36,239 nucleotides of DNA, from NCBI GenBank assembly GCA_003645615.1, contig QNBE01000008.1:1-36239 (forward strand), read 5' to 3'. The notes under the pieces are model-generated. The model saw nothing but the letters and a program-made list of their open reading frames with translations. It was not told the DNA's origin and did no database searches. This stretch comes from Caldifarciminota bacterium (GTDB taxonomy: Bacteria; Hydrothermota; Tepidihabitantia; B36-G15). Of this stretch, positions 8,954 to 16,995 are shown piece after piece. Within the stretch, counting starts at the first letter, position 1. Every line of letters starts with the position of its first letter. Made by a program: the position numbers and the translations under genes.

Positions 8954-11900
8954 ATGTGGGTGGTATTAGTAGGATTATTGATTTTTAGAGAGGGAATATG
9001 GATTGAAACAACTCAAGAAGATTTTGCTGATGGTATTTATGAGAGAAATATCTATGCTTCTCACCGTAATGGAGGAGCAGTTGAATTTGTTTTTAAATAT
9101 GACCTTGATCGTAATGGATACATCGATCTTTTCACTGCAGGACACTATGGGGATAATGTCTATATCTATTGGGGAGATGCTGATGGTTATCGTCCTGATC
9201 GGCGTCGAGCCTTTCCAATTTCTGGAGGTGGCAATTGTGACGCCGCTGACCTAAATAGAGATGGATATCCAGATTTTGTTGTGGCCCCTAATAGGTGCAA
9301 ATTTATCCGGATCTACTGGGGTACTTCAACAGGACCCGATCCATACAATTATCAAGAATTCCCATTACCCGACTATAAAGACGAGGCATGCTTTGTAGCT
9401 GACTTAAATAAAGACGGTTATCTCGATATTGTTATTGCAGCTTATGACGCTTCTAATTTCATCATTTATTGGGGTAGTAAAGAGGGATATAATCCAAATA
9501 ACTCAACACTACTTCCTTCTGACTGGTCCTGCCATAATATTGAAGTTGCGGATTTCAATAAAGATCAATGGTTGGATTTATGTATTGTAAATATGCATGG
9601 AGGATACAATTGCATTTTCTGGGGAAGTGAAAATGGATTTGAAGATACTACAATGCTCCAATCCTTCGACTGGGATGCACATGGATTATCGGTCGCAGAT
9701 TTAGATAATAATGGCTATCTGGACTTAATATTTACCGGATGCAGAGGATTTCAGGAAGCATTCATTTATTGGGGTGATAGCTCCGGTTTTAATAGGTCAG
9801 ATACTCTTCATACCGATCAATGTTATGGAGGCAGTTCAGTTGGAGATCTTAATAAGGATGGATATTTAGATATTGTCTTCCATCGAGGATGGCAACCCGG
9901 GGTTTCGCTTACTCCCTGTATCTACTGGGGTTCTGAGTCAGGATATTCTGATACCAATCGGACTTTTTTTGGTTTTCCTATTGAAGGATCTGGTGGTACT
10001 GTTGCTGATTTTAATCAAGACGGGGATTTAGATATTTTTTGCAATTCTTATAGCACGGGCAACAGCTATGTATATTGGGGACCTGATTTTACCACCTATA
10101 CTGCGCTACCCACTGATAGAGATCATCATGGTATGTTTCGGGAGGTAGGCAATGTTTATGATCGGGGCTATTATGAGGACTATCTCTCCTCAATCTATGA
10201 TGGGGGAGCGGTAACCTATTGGCGGCGGTTATCCTGGGATGATTCTCTTCCACCGGGGGCAGGTATTAAGCTATTTGTCCGGACTGGCAATACTCCGCAG
10301 CCGGATACCAGCTGGTCGGGGTGGGTTGAGATACCGAATGGCGGTGGGATTCCGGCCAGTTTACGGGCGAGGTATATTCAGTATAAGGCCCATCTCACCT
10401 ACACCAATCCCGCCTATCTGCCGGTGTTATGGGAGGTAAGGGTGGAGTATGGCAGTGGGGTTGGGGTGGAGATCATGCCCAGTCAGGTGGACACGGTCTT
10501 GCCGGGTGAGGTCAAGGATTATGGTTTTGATGTTACCAATCTGGGTGACAGTATTGATGTGGTTGATCTCTTGATTACGGACACGTTAAGTTGGAGTTAT
10601 TCGGCGTTGGACAGCGTTGGCAATCCGCTTGGTGATCATAATGGCAATGGTTATCCGGATTTAGTGATTGATTCCTTAGACACGGTTCGGTTTTTGCTTC
10701 GGGTTCAGGTGCCGGAGACGGTGCTTTATGGGGTGGTTGATTGGTTTGAGCTGATTGCTCGATCGAGTCGAGACACAACGGTGATGGATTCGGCCGATCT
10801 TGAGCTGGTGGTGGGTTTGGCGCCTTCGGTGGTGATTTATCCGGATCGGTATGATTCGGCCCGGACGGGGGAGGTAGTTGAGTATCTCTTGTATGTGGGG
10901 AATAGTGGCAATGGGGTGGATACGGTTGATCTTCGGAATTTTGGGACCCGGCCGGGCTGGGTGGTGATCTATTTAGATTCGGTTTATCAGCCGCTCAAGG
11001 ATCACAATCACAATGGGTGGGTGGACATTCCCGGGTTATCGGCCTATGGGGGGTTAGATTCCTTCCGGTTCTGGGTGCGGGTGCCGGATTCGGAGGCGTT
11101 ATATGTGACGGACACGACGGTAGTGCGGGCCTATTCGGGGTATGACAGTGTGGTTTGGGACAGTGTGGTAGTGAGGACCTATGTTTATGGGCGGAGGGTA
11201 TTGGTGATTGACTCTTCGCAGGTGGATTCGGTTGATCCTGGTGCGGAGGTCAGGTATGGGTTGGAGGCGCGGAATCTTGGGGACAAGGGGGATACGGTTG
11301 AGCTCTTTAGTCGGCATACTGGTTCGGGGTGGCAGGTTATCTTTTATGACAGTTTGGGCAATCCGATTCAGGATTTAGGTTATTTAGGTCCGAATGAGCG
11401 GGTCAGTTTTTCGGCTGGGGTGCGGGCGCCGGTGGGTGCGTTAGCAGGTGAGGTCGATACCAGTATTGTATATGGTCGGTTTGTTTCGGACACGACGATA
11501 TACGATTCGGTGTTATTATGGACGAGGGTGAAGCTCAAGCCGGGGTTATCGTTGTATCCGGACCAGGTGGATACTGGGGGTCCTGGGGATACGGTGGATA
11601 TCAGTTTTTATGTGCAGAATCTGGGCAATGGTTCGGACTATTGTGATTTTGTGGTGGTGAGTAAGTATCCGGTGGTGTTACTGGATAGCTTAGGGGCAAT
11701 GCTCAGTGATCACAATGGTAATGGCAAGCCGGACATTTTACTGGGTTATGGGGAGGTGGTGCGGGTAGTGAGTCGGGTTTATATACCGGCGGGTGCTGTG
11801 GTGGGGGAGGCGGACACGGTGGTGGTGACGGGTTCTTCGGGGTATGATCCTGAGGTGAGTGATCAGGTGGTTTTGGTGGTCAATGTGGTTGGGGTGATGA

Positions 11901-12568
11901 TCAACTTTGCGGTGGTGCCGGACACTTCGGGTCGGGTTGAGGCGGGGCGGTCGATCAGTTATGGGATGCGGTTAGAGTATGAGGGGAATGTTGATGATGT
12001 GATTGATCTGGAGGTGGTAGGTATTGAGGAGGGGTGGGGTGTCAGTCTGGTTGATTCGAGTGGGGTGGCGTTAGTGGATCATGATCATGATGGGCTGGTG
12101 GATTTTGGTTCGGTTACGACCGGGGTATATCGGTTTGGGTTGGTGGTGACGCCGCCGCGGTGGCGGGGATTGGTTGGAGAGATCTATCGGACCTATTTAG
12201 ACACGGTGGTGGTTTATGGGTATGGTTCTCGGGTAAGCAAGAGTGATTCGGCGGTGGTGGTGACGGTGATGGTGCCGCCGGTGGATATTCACAACTATCC
12301 CAATCCGTTTGCGGGTGGGACATCGTTTATCTTTTCGTTATCGGATGATGGGGTGGTGAATCTAAGGGTATACAATCGGGCTGGGGAGTTGATTCGGGAA
12401 TTGGTGAAGAATCGTCGGTATGAGCTTGGGGTATATCGGGTGAGCTGGGATGGTCGGAATCGATATGGTCGGCGGTGTGCCCCCGGGGTTTATCTCTATC
12501 TCTTTGAGTTTAAGCATAAGGGCAAGCTGGATCGAATCATGAAGAAACTGTTGATAAGGGGGAAGTGA
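8954..12568 (+). CDS. Giant secreted protein: seven FG-GAP/VCBS propeller blades, five Ig-like repeats, FlgD/T9SS-type C-terminus
   Basis: The 1204-aa product starts with a short export signal. Seven blade repeats follow, each with a calcium loop of the type DLNKDGYLDIV starting near residues 50, 99, 150, 200, 249, 298 and 352, and a YWG motif (IYWG, FWG, VYWG) closing each blade: a complete seven-bladed integrin-like propeller. From about 500 to 1105 there are five repeats of about 120 aa related to CARDB/NEW3-type adhesion modules (VDxVxPGExxxYxxxVxNLGD). Four carry an inserted calcium-type loop (DHNGNGYPD, DHNHNGWVD, DHNGNGKPD, DHDHDGLVD); the third copy has lost it. Residues about 1113-1204 form the FlgD-like sorting domain (YPNPF ... 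APGVYLYLF). It is probably exported and held at the cell surface as an adhesin or scaffold. Base composition changes sharply near 10140, between the propeller and the Ig-like half. The stop overlaps the next ATG by one base (TGATG). Confidence 0.87.
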   Translation: MWVVLVGLLIFREGIWIETTQEDFADGIYERNIYASHRNGGAVEFVFKYDLDRNGYIDLFTAGHYGDNVYIYWGDADGYRPDRRRAFPISGGGNCDAADLNRDGYPDFVVAPNRCKFIRIYWGTSTGPDPYNYQEFPLPDYKDEACFVADLNKDGYLDIVIAAYDASNFIIYWGSKEGYNPNNSTLLPSDWSCHNIEVADFNKDQWLDLCIVNMHGGYNCIFWGSENGFEDTTMLQSFDWDAHGLSVADLDNNGYLDLIFTGCRGFQEAFIYWGDSSGFNRSDTLHTDQCYGGSSVGDLNKDGYLDIVFHRGWQPGVSLTPCIYWGSESGYSDTNRTFFGFPIEGSGGTVADFNQDGDLDIFCNSYSTGNSYVYWGPDFTTYTALPTDRDHHGMFREVGNVYDRGYYEDYLSSIYDGGAVTYWRRLSWDDSLPPGAGIKLFVRTGNTPQPDTSWSGWVEIPNGGGIPASLRARYIQYKAHLTYTNPAYLPVLWEVRVEYGSGVGVEIMPSQVDTVLPGEVKDYGFDVTNLGDSIDVVDLLITDTLSWSYSALDSVGNPLGDHNGNGYPDLVIDSLDTVRFLLRVQVPETVLYGVVDWFELIARSSRDTTVMDSADLELVVGLAPSVVIYPDRYDSARTGEVVEYLLYVGNSGNGVDTVDLRNFGTRPGWVVIYLDSVYQPLKDHNHNGWVDIPGLSAYGGLDSFRFWVRVPDSEALYVTDTTVVRAYSGYDSVVWDSVVVRTYVYGRRVLVIDSSQVDSVDPGAEVRYGLEARNLGDKGDTVELFSRHTGSGWQVIFYDSLGNPIQDLGYLGPNERVSFSAGVRAPVGALAGEVDTSIVYGRFVSDTTIYDSVLLWTRVKLKPGLSLYPDQVDTGGPGDTVDISFYVQNLGNGSDYCDFVVVSKYPVVLLDSLGAMLSDHNGNGKPDILLGYGEVVRVVSRVYIPAGAVVGEADTVVVTGSSGYDPEVSDQVVLVVNVVGVMINFAVVPDTSGRVEAGRSISYGMRLEYEGNVDDVIDLEVVGIEEGWGVSLVDSSGVALVDHDHDGLVDFGSVTTGVYRFGLVVTPPRWRGLVGEIYRTYLDTVVVYGYGSRVSKSDSAVVVTVMVPPVDIHNYPNPFAGGTSFIFSLSDDGVVNLRVYNRAGELIRELVKNRRYELGVYRVSWDGRNRYGRRCAPGVYLYLFEFKHKGKLDRIMKKLLIRGK

Positions 12569-13698
12569 TGAGAGTTTCATTGATGTTTATCGTTTTTTTA
12601 TTCTTGGTAAACCTTTCGAGTGCCAAGGTTTGGCAGACCTCATTTGCCGATGTTGATGGGGACATGGAAGATGAGATGTTCGAGTATGTGATTGGTGAAT
12701 TCGGAGAGCATAACATTCCATATGTTTATTGTCCATGGGTTACCATGATTGCCTGGCGGACGATAAAAACTTGCTTGAGTATCAGACTGCTAAGACAGCA
12801 GATTTTCCTCGACACAGTTAGAATCCTTGACACTGGCCTGCCGGTGGAGACGAGCCCATTTTACTACATAGATACTTTATACAACTCAATGAGCACATAC
12901 ATTGATAGTATCTGGGTGATAACCACCTGGGAATCAGACAGGGCTATTCTTAGCCGAGTTGTAAATCTGGACGACGAACGCCTATTCATGCGATATTGTC
13001 TTTATTTAAAAAATGGCGGAATGATAGACACCTTAGGAGAAACGGCGATCTTTGTGGTTTGGAACGATGGTGAAACTACTGTTCAGGGCGCACAACAGTA
13101 TGTTTTGAATCAACTTGGAAAGTACAAGAATCTCTACATCGATTCTTTCCCTATACCTGACTCAGGACAAGTAAGATTCCGGATTCGATATGCGTGGGAC
13201 GACTTTGCTAAACAACTTGATAGTTTCTCAATTTGGGCCTGGGATGGTGGTAGTACTAATAATCCTACTGTAGCAATGTTTGGCGATCTCCACCTACCAA
13301 AGCCTTCCTACTTATTTACTTCGGTGTCTTCTCAAAATGGAGCAGAGACGACTCATGTCTATTGGGATTTTAAGCCCTCAGGAGTTCGGAATACTCAGAT
13401 TCGGAAGAAGAGCACCAGATTCAATGTTACGGTAAAGCCAGTGCCCTTCCGGAGAAAAGTCAATTTTGCAGTTTCGCTACCTGAAGCAGGCTCAATAGAT
13501 ATTAAAATATACAACAGTATGGGCGCACTGATAAGGGGGCTGAAATCTGAATTCCTTCTACCTGGAAGGTACGAGTTTATATGGGATGGGAAGGATTGGA
13601 TGGAGAGAAAATGTCCTGCCGCACTTTACTTCTACGTTGTTCAGTATAAGATAGGGAATAAGGTCGAGATGGTGAGTGGGCCGATTACAAAATTGTGA
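12568..13698 (+). CDS. Secreted protein of unknown family B (paralogue of A) with FlgD/T9SS-type C-terminus
   Basis: The ATG at 12568 follows AAGGGGGAAG and overlaps the stop of the propeller gene, so translation is coupled. The 376-aa product has a clear signal peptide (cleavage after NLSSA near residue 20). Residues 21-255 are paralogous over their full length to protein A: ADVDGDMEDEMFEYVIGE, NIPYVYCPWVTMIAW, WNDGETT, DDFAKQLDSFSIWAWDG and LHLPKPSYLF all have counterparts. It lacks the extra beta-sandwich of A and passes straight to a FlgD-like sorting domain (VKPVPFRRKV ... ALYFYVVQ). I do not recognise the shared N-terminal domain. Position between a giant adhesin-like protein and a PorV-type outer-membrane protein suggests surface display. 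Confidence 0.82.
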   Translation: MRVSLMFIVFLFLVNLSSAKVWQTSFADVDGDMEDEMFEYVIGEFGEHNIPYVYCPWVTMIAWRTIKTCLSIRLLRQQIFLDTVRILDTGLPVETSPFYYIDTLYNSMSTYIDSIWVITTWESDRAILSRVVNLDDERLFMRYCLYLKNGGMIDTLGETAIFVVWNDGETTVQGAQQYVLNQLGKYKNLYIDSFPIPDSGQVRFRIRYAWDDFAKQLDSFSIWAWDGGSTNNPTVAMFGDLHLPKPSYLFTSVSSQNGAETTHVYWDFKPSGVRNTQIRKKSTRFNVTVKPVPFRRKVNFAVSLPEAGSIDIKIYNSMGALIRGLKSEFLLPGRYEFIWDGKDWMERKCPAALYFYVVQYKIGNKVEMVSGPITKL

Positions 13699-15431
13699 TT
13701 CTAATTTTCCTCTTCACCATCTTTTCAATCCGGGATGTGGGGACAACCGCCTTCCCTCTACTAAAGGTCGGTATTGGCCCTAAGCCCTCTGCCTTGGGTG
13801 AGGCCTATGTTGGCTTACCAACCGGAGTATCAGCCATCTTCTGGAACCCAGCCGGGCTGATCGGACGGGAACTCCAATTCGAGGTTTCACACCAGGAATG
13901 GTTTGGAGGGATCAGGGATGAGGTGCTCGGGATCAAACTTCCCAATGGCTTGGGGGTTGGTTTTCTCCACTCCAGCTCCGGTGAGATTGAAGTTTGGGAT
14001 GCTACCAACTACCCTGGCACTGAGCCTACCATAACCGTGGCAACCGAATACCTCCAGCTCGGTTATGGAGGAAGGATTGCCAAAGAATGGCATTACGGTT
14101 TGGGTACCAAGATGCTGATGGAAAGTGGGTATCGGGAGTATACGTTCGCATTTGGTGCTGACCTGGGGATTATCCACTATCAAAAGAAGCGATTCGGGTT
14201 TGGACTCGTGGTCAATCATCTTACGCCAAAGTTCTATTACGGTAAAGCGAAAGTAACCTTACCGATTACGATATCGATCGGTGGTATCTATGAGAGGGTG
14301 AGACCTTTCCGATTCCTTACCGCCCTCAGCCTACCAATTGACAATCGGCCGATCTTAAAACTCGGGGCAGAGTATGAGATCAAGCGTATTGTTGCCCTCC
14401 GATTGGGATATCGAACCGGACCTCAGGATCTTAAGAACCTCGGTTTCCTCAGCGGCCTTACTGCTGGATTGGGGGTGAAGATAGATCGTTATGAGATCAA
14501 CTACTGTTTTGTCCCTTATGGTGAGCTTGGACTCACCCATCGGATTGGCATCACCGCACTTCTCCCCTATGGGGGATATCGATTAAAGGTTAAGGTCTAT
14601 GATCAGGATGACCAGGCACCTCTCCCAGCCCATCTCCAGCTTACCGGGATTATCACCGACGACAGATCGGCTGATCGATTGGGTCGCTATGAAGCAAGGA
14701 TCAAGAAAAAGGGCTGGGTCTATTTTACTGTCTCACATGATGGTTACTTTACTAAGATCGATTCTACCTATCTCTTTGGCGATCGGGATCAGGAGTATCG
14801 GATCGGTCTTAAGAAAATTGGTGAGGGGATGATCTATGGCCATCTCTATGACGCCTTTACAAAGGAGCCACTTGAGGGTAGAATCACTTACGATGGTCCG
14901 ATTCGGGGCGAGGCGATGACCACCACCCACGGGACATTCAAGATTAAAGAGTTGCCGGAGGGAAGCTATCTTTTGATCGGGCATGATCGCTATGGGGCTT
15001 ATTATCCTGATTCGGTCCCGATTCAGGTTGAACCGGGGGTGATGAAGAGCTGCGAGATCTATCTGATCAAGAAGAAAGAGCCGATTGTGCTCAAAGCGAT
15101 TCACTTCGAAACAGCTAAGGCTGAGTTGACTGAAGAGGCAAAGGCGATCCTTGATGAGATCGGCCGAGTGATCAAGGAGAATCCGGAGATCGGGATTGAG
15201 ATCAGCGGCCATACCGATGCCCGTGAGATCCGAACCGCAGAATTCAAGGATAACTGGGAGTTGTCCTTGGCCCGTGCCAATGCGGTGAAGGATTATCTGG
15301 TGAAGAAATGTCGGATCGATCATCGGAGATTAATCACCAAGGGCTATGCCGATACCAGGCCGATTGCTCCCAACACGACCGAAGAAGGGATGGCCAAAAA
15401 CCGGAGGGTGGAGTTTAAGATTATCCGATGA
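13695..15431 (+). CDS. PorV/PorQ-like beta-barrel fused to CarboxypepD-type domains and an OmpA peptidoglycan-binding domain
   Basis: The GTG start overlaps the stop of gene B (GTGA). The 578-aa protein has a short hydrophobic signal, then about residues 20-290 resemble the PorV/PorQ (UPF0164) outer-membrane barrel family: SALGEAYVGLPTGVSAIFWNPAGL is spread over residues 33-56 with the hallmark WNPAGL. Two carboxypeptidase-regulatory-like beta-sandwiches follow (about 295-375 and 376-460; second with GTFKIKELPEGSYLL). Residues about 462-578 are an OmpA C-terminal domain with SGHTD, ELSLARANAVKDYL and NRRVEF; the Asp and Arg that bind diaminopimelate are present. PorV proteins of the type IX system carry cargo to the surface; here the barrel would also be tethered to peptidoglycan. 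Function as a cargo anchor is inference from context. Confidence 0.82.
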   Translation: MILIFLFTIFSIRDVGTTAFPLLKVGIGPKPSALGEAYVGLPTGVSAIFWNPAGLIGRELQFEVSHQEWFGGIRDEVLGIKLPNGLGVGFLHSSSGEIEVWDATNYPGTEPTITVATEYLQLGYGGRIAKEWHYGLGTKMLMESGYREYTFAFGADLGIIHYQKKRFGFGLVVNHLTPKFYYGKAKVTLPITISIGGIYERVRPFRFLTALSLPIDNRPILKLGAEYEIKRIVALRLGYRTGPQDLKNLGFLSGLTAGLGVKIDRYEINYCFVPYGELGLTHRIGITALLPYGGYRLKVKVYDQDDQAPLPAHLQLTGIITDDRSADRLGRYEARIKKKGWVYFTVSHDGYFTKIDSTYLFGDRDQEYRIGLKKIGEGMIYGHLYDAFTKEPLEGRITYDGPIRGEAMTTTHGTFKIKELPEGSYLLIGHDRYGAYYPDSVPIQVEPGVMKSCEIYLIKKKEPIVLKAIHFETAKAELTEEAKAILDEIGRVIKENPEIGIEISGHTDAREIRTAEFKDNWELSLARANAVKDYLVKKCRIDHRRLITKGYADTRPIAPNTTEEGMAKNRRVEFKIIR

Positions 15432-15847
15432 TGGATCAAGAGTATATCAAATCGATCATCCCCCATCGAGAACCCTTCCTCTTCCTCGATCGGATTGTAT
15501 CGATCGATAACGATCGGATTGTCGCCATCAAAGAGGTGAGGGGGGATGAAGATTTCTTTAGGGGCCACTTTCCCGATTATCCGGTTATGCCCGGAGTCTT
15601 GATCGTTGAGGCCCTGGCCCAGGCGGGAGGGGTTCTCCTCCTAAAGGGGAAGGAGGATAAGGTTCCGCTCTTCTTGGGGATCGAGAAGGTGAGATTTAAA
15701 AGGCAGGTCCGACCTGGTGAGAGTTTGAGATTAGAGGTTGAGGTGATAAAGAAGAAAGGGGATATCGTCCGGCTCAAAGGAGAGGCGTTTGTTGGTGACG
15801 AGTTGGCATGCAGGGCAGAACTTCTGGCCGGCGCCTTCAATCGTTAA
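15428..15847 (+). CDS. fabZ: 3-hydroxyacyl-[acyl-carrier-protein] dehydratase FabZ
   Basis: The 139-aa protein is a single hotdog-fold domain of normal FabZ length. The catalytic His is in [16 protein letters not shown] and the catalytic Glu in VEALAQAGG. It dehydrates (3R)-hydroxyacyl-ACP in fatty acid synthesis and balances the 3-hydroxyacyl-ACP pool also used by LpxA. Two adjacent ATGs (15428, 15431) overlap the stop of the PorV-OmpA gene. The fabZ-lpxA order is the one commonly found in Gram-negative lipid A clusters, but lpxD, lpxC and lpxB are absent here and the upstream partners are surface proteins. Confidence 0.95.
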   Translation: MMDQEYIKSIIPHREPFLFLDRIVSIDNDRIVAIKEVRGDEDFFRGHFPDYPVMPGVLIVEALAQAGGVLLLKGKEDKVPLFLGIEKVRFKRQVRPGESLRLEVEVIKKKGDIVRLKGEAFVGDELACRAELLAGAFNR

Positions 15848-16578
15848 TCGGCCGTGATGTAAAAATTGGAGCCTCAACCTGGATTGGGAAAGATGTCGAG
15901 ATCGGTGATGGGACAGTAATCGCTCCGCTGGTGGTAATCCGGTCCGGGGTCCGAATTGGAAAGGGATGCCGGATCGAGACCGGAGCGGTATTAGGGGTTA
16001 TCCCCCAGGATCGCCATTTCCAGTCAGAAAGATCTTTTCTCATCATCGGTGATCGGTGCGAAATCAGGGAATATGCGACTCTCTCCCTGGCCACCGGTTC
16101 TGGCCAGAAGACACTTATCGGCTCTGGAACCATGATCATGAGCTACTGCCATATCGCACACAATGTTAGGGTGGGAAAATCGGTGGTGATCACCTCGGGA
16201 AGTCAGATTGGTGGCCATGTTGAGATCGGGGATCAGGTTGTGATTGGCGGTCTTTCTGGAATTCACCAGTTCACTCGAGTAGGACGATTGGCAATGCTTG
16301 GGGCCTGCTCCTACCTCAATACCGATCTTCCACCCTTCTCCCTTGCCCGTGGCAATCCGGCCCGGTTTTATGGCATCAATCGAGTTGGAGTGGAACGGGC
16401 TGGGTTTGGGAGGGATCTGATCAAGACGATCGAGAAAGTCCTGAAGACCATCTTTCGTATCCGGAGCAACCGGACCCAGCTCAGACGACTGATGGCGGAG
16501 TATCCGATTCCAGAAATAAAGGAGCTAATCCGCTTCTTCCTTACCTCGGTGCGGCCGATTATAAGGCCTTGCTCTTAA
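15808..16578 (+). CDS. lpxA: UDP-N-acetylglucosamine acyltransferase LpxA
   Basis: The 256-aa protein is a left-handed beta-helix with many hexapeptide repeats (IGASTW, IGKDVE, IGDGTV ...), the LpxA turn SYCHIAHNVRVG with the catalytic His, GSQIGGHVEIGD, GLSGIHQFTRVG and the C-terminal helical cap after NPARFYGIN. LpxA transfers a 3-hydroxyacyl chain from ACP to the 3-OH of UDP-GlcNAc, the first step of lipid A synthesis. No start codon occurs in frame after the ATG at 15808, so the gene must overlap fabZ by 40 bp. Its 3' end overlaps the small gene on the other strand by 54 bp. It is the last gene of the + operon. Confidence 0.93.
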   Translation: MQGRTSGRRLQSLIGRDVKIGASTWIGKDVEIGDGTVIAPLVVIRSGVRIGKGCRIETGAVLGVIPQDRHFQSERSFLIIGDRCEIREYATLSLATGSGQKTLIGSGTMIMSYCHIAHNVRVGKSVVITSGSQIGGHVEIGDQVVIGGLSGIHQFTRVGRLAMLGACSYLNTDLPPFSLARGNPARFYGINRVGVERAGFGRDLIKTIEKVLKTIFRIRSNRTQLRRLMAEYPIPEIKELIRFFLTSVRPIIRPCS

Positions 16579-16734
16579 AAGCTCAAGCAGATTCTCCTCA
16601 TCCATTTCATCCATACCGATCAGTTCGCAGTCCTCAATATCCCAGCCCAGGAGTTGAACCGCCTTAAAATAGGAAGGGGCTTGTATTATCGCCTTGGCCC
16701 GGTATCGGCGCAACTCAATAAGATAAAAAGGCAT
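16525..16734 (-). CDS. Small hypothetical protein, second gene of the HTH operon
   Basis: This 69-aa protein starts at an ATG that overlaps the stop of the HTH gene (TGATG) and follows a GATGAGGAG ribosome binding site, which argues for real translation. It begins MPFYLIELRRYRAKAII, contains a short predicted strand-helix pattern (APSYFKAVQLLGW) and has an acidic stretch (GMDEMDEENLLELL). I recognise no family. Its last 54 bp run into the 3' end of lpxA on the other strand. Partnership with a Cro-like regulator suggests a phage-derived or regulatory accessory role, but this is a guess. Confidence 0.55.
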   Translation of the reverse strand: MPFYLIELRRYRAKAIIQAPSYFKAVQLLGWDIEDCELIGMDEMDEENLLELLRARPYNRPHRGKEEAD

Positions 16735-16958
16735 CACTCCTCATCCTGTTTAAACAACCACTCCTGAGGATAACCGAGTAGCTCAGCAACCTTCTTACGG
16801 AGATTCCAACCGGGGGCACGACCGACAATGATATGGGAGAGCTGGGCCTTTGAGATGCCCAGGATCCGGGCGAAGTTGGTCTCGGTTCCATACTTCCGGA
16901 GTATTGCCAGCTTCAGGTTCCACCTTACCCTACTGGGATCCTTCAACTTACCTCTCAT
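16734..16958 (-). CDS. Small helix-turn-helix DNA-binding protein (Cro/Nlp-like)
   Basis: With the ATG at 16958 the product is 74 aa, nearly all one XRE/Nlp-like helix-turn-helix: TETNFARILGISKAQLSHII forms the two helices, followed by GWNLRKKVAELLGYPQEWLF. A TTG at 16976 is in frame but would place the start inside the palindrome. It lies divergent to the S24-type repressor gene, the arrangement of phage Cro/CI pairs. A consensus promoter on this strand at 17064-17037 gives a leader of about 70 nt that spans the palindromic operator. It probably binds that operator; which of the two regulators it favours cannot be told. Confidence 0.72.
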   Translation of the reverse strand: MRGKLKDPSRVRWNLKLAILRKYGTETNFARILGISKAQLSHIIVGRAPGWNLRKKVAELLGYPQEWLFKQDEE

Positions 16959-16962
16959 ACCC

Positions 16963-16990
16963 TTGACTAACCACAATATACTAGTATACT
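16963..16990 (+). promoter_or_regulatory. sigma70-like promoter facing the repressor gene
   Basis: TTGACT (16963-16968), 16 bp, TATACT (16985-16990). Transcription would start near 16997, exactly at a leaderless ATG (16996), and continue into the S24-type repressor gene with an 84-nt leader. The -10 box and the spacer overlap the 12-bp palindrome at 16977-16988, so a bound regulator would block it. Confidence 0.78.
16977..16988. promoter_or_regulatory. Palindromic operator TATACTAGTATA
   Basis: This is a perfect 12-bp inverted repeat lying between two divergent HTH regulator genes. It covers part of the -10 region of the rightward promoter and lies inside the 5' leader of the leftward transcript. 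A related half, CAATATA at 16974-16980, recurs inverted as TATATTG at 17039-17045 beside the -10 of the leftward promoter. Assignment as operator is inference. Confidence 0.6.
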
Positions 16991-16995
16991 ATGGC

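Noticed and set aside
14733-15323. A 196-codon minus-strand frame opposite the PorV-OmpA fusion
   Set aside because: Antisense to a clear OmpA domain and without its own motifs.
16525-16958. Toxin-antitoxin pair (HTH protein plus 69-aa protein)
   Set aside because: No toxin fold can be seen in the small protein, and the divergent S24 repressor with opposing promoters fits a phage-type switch better.
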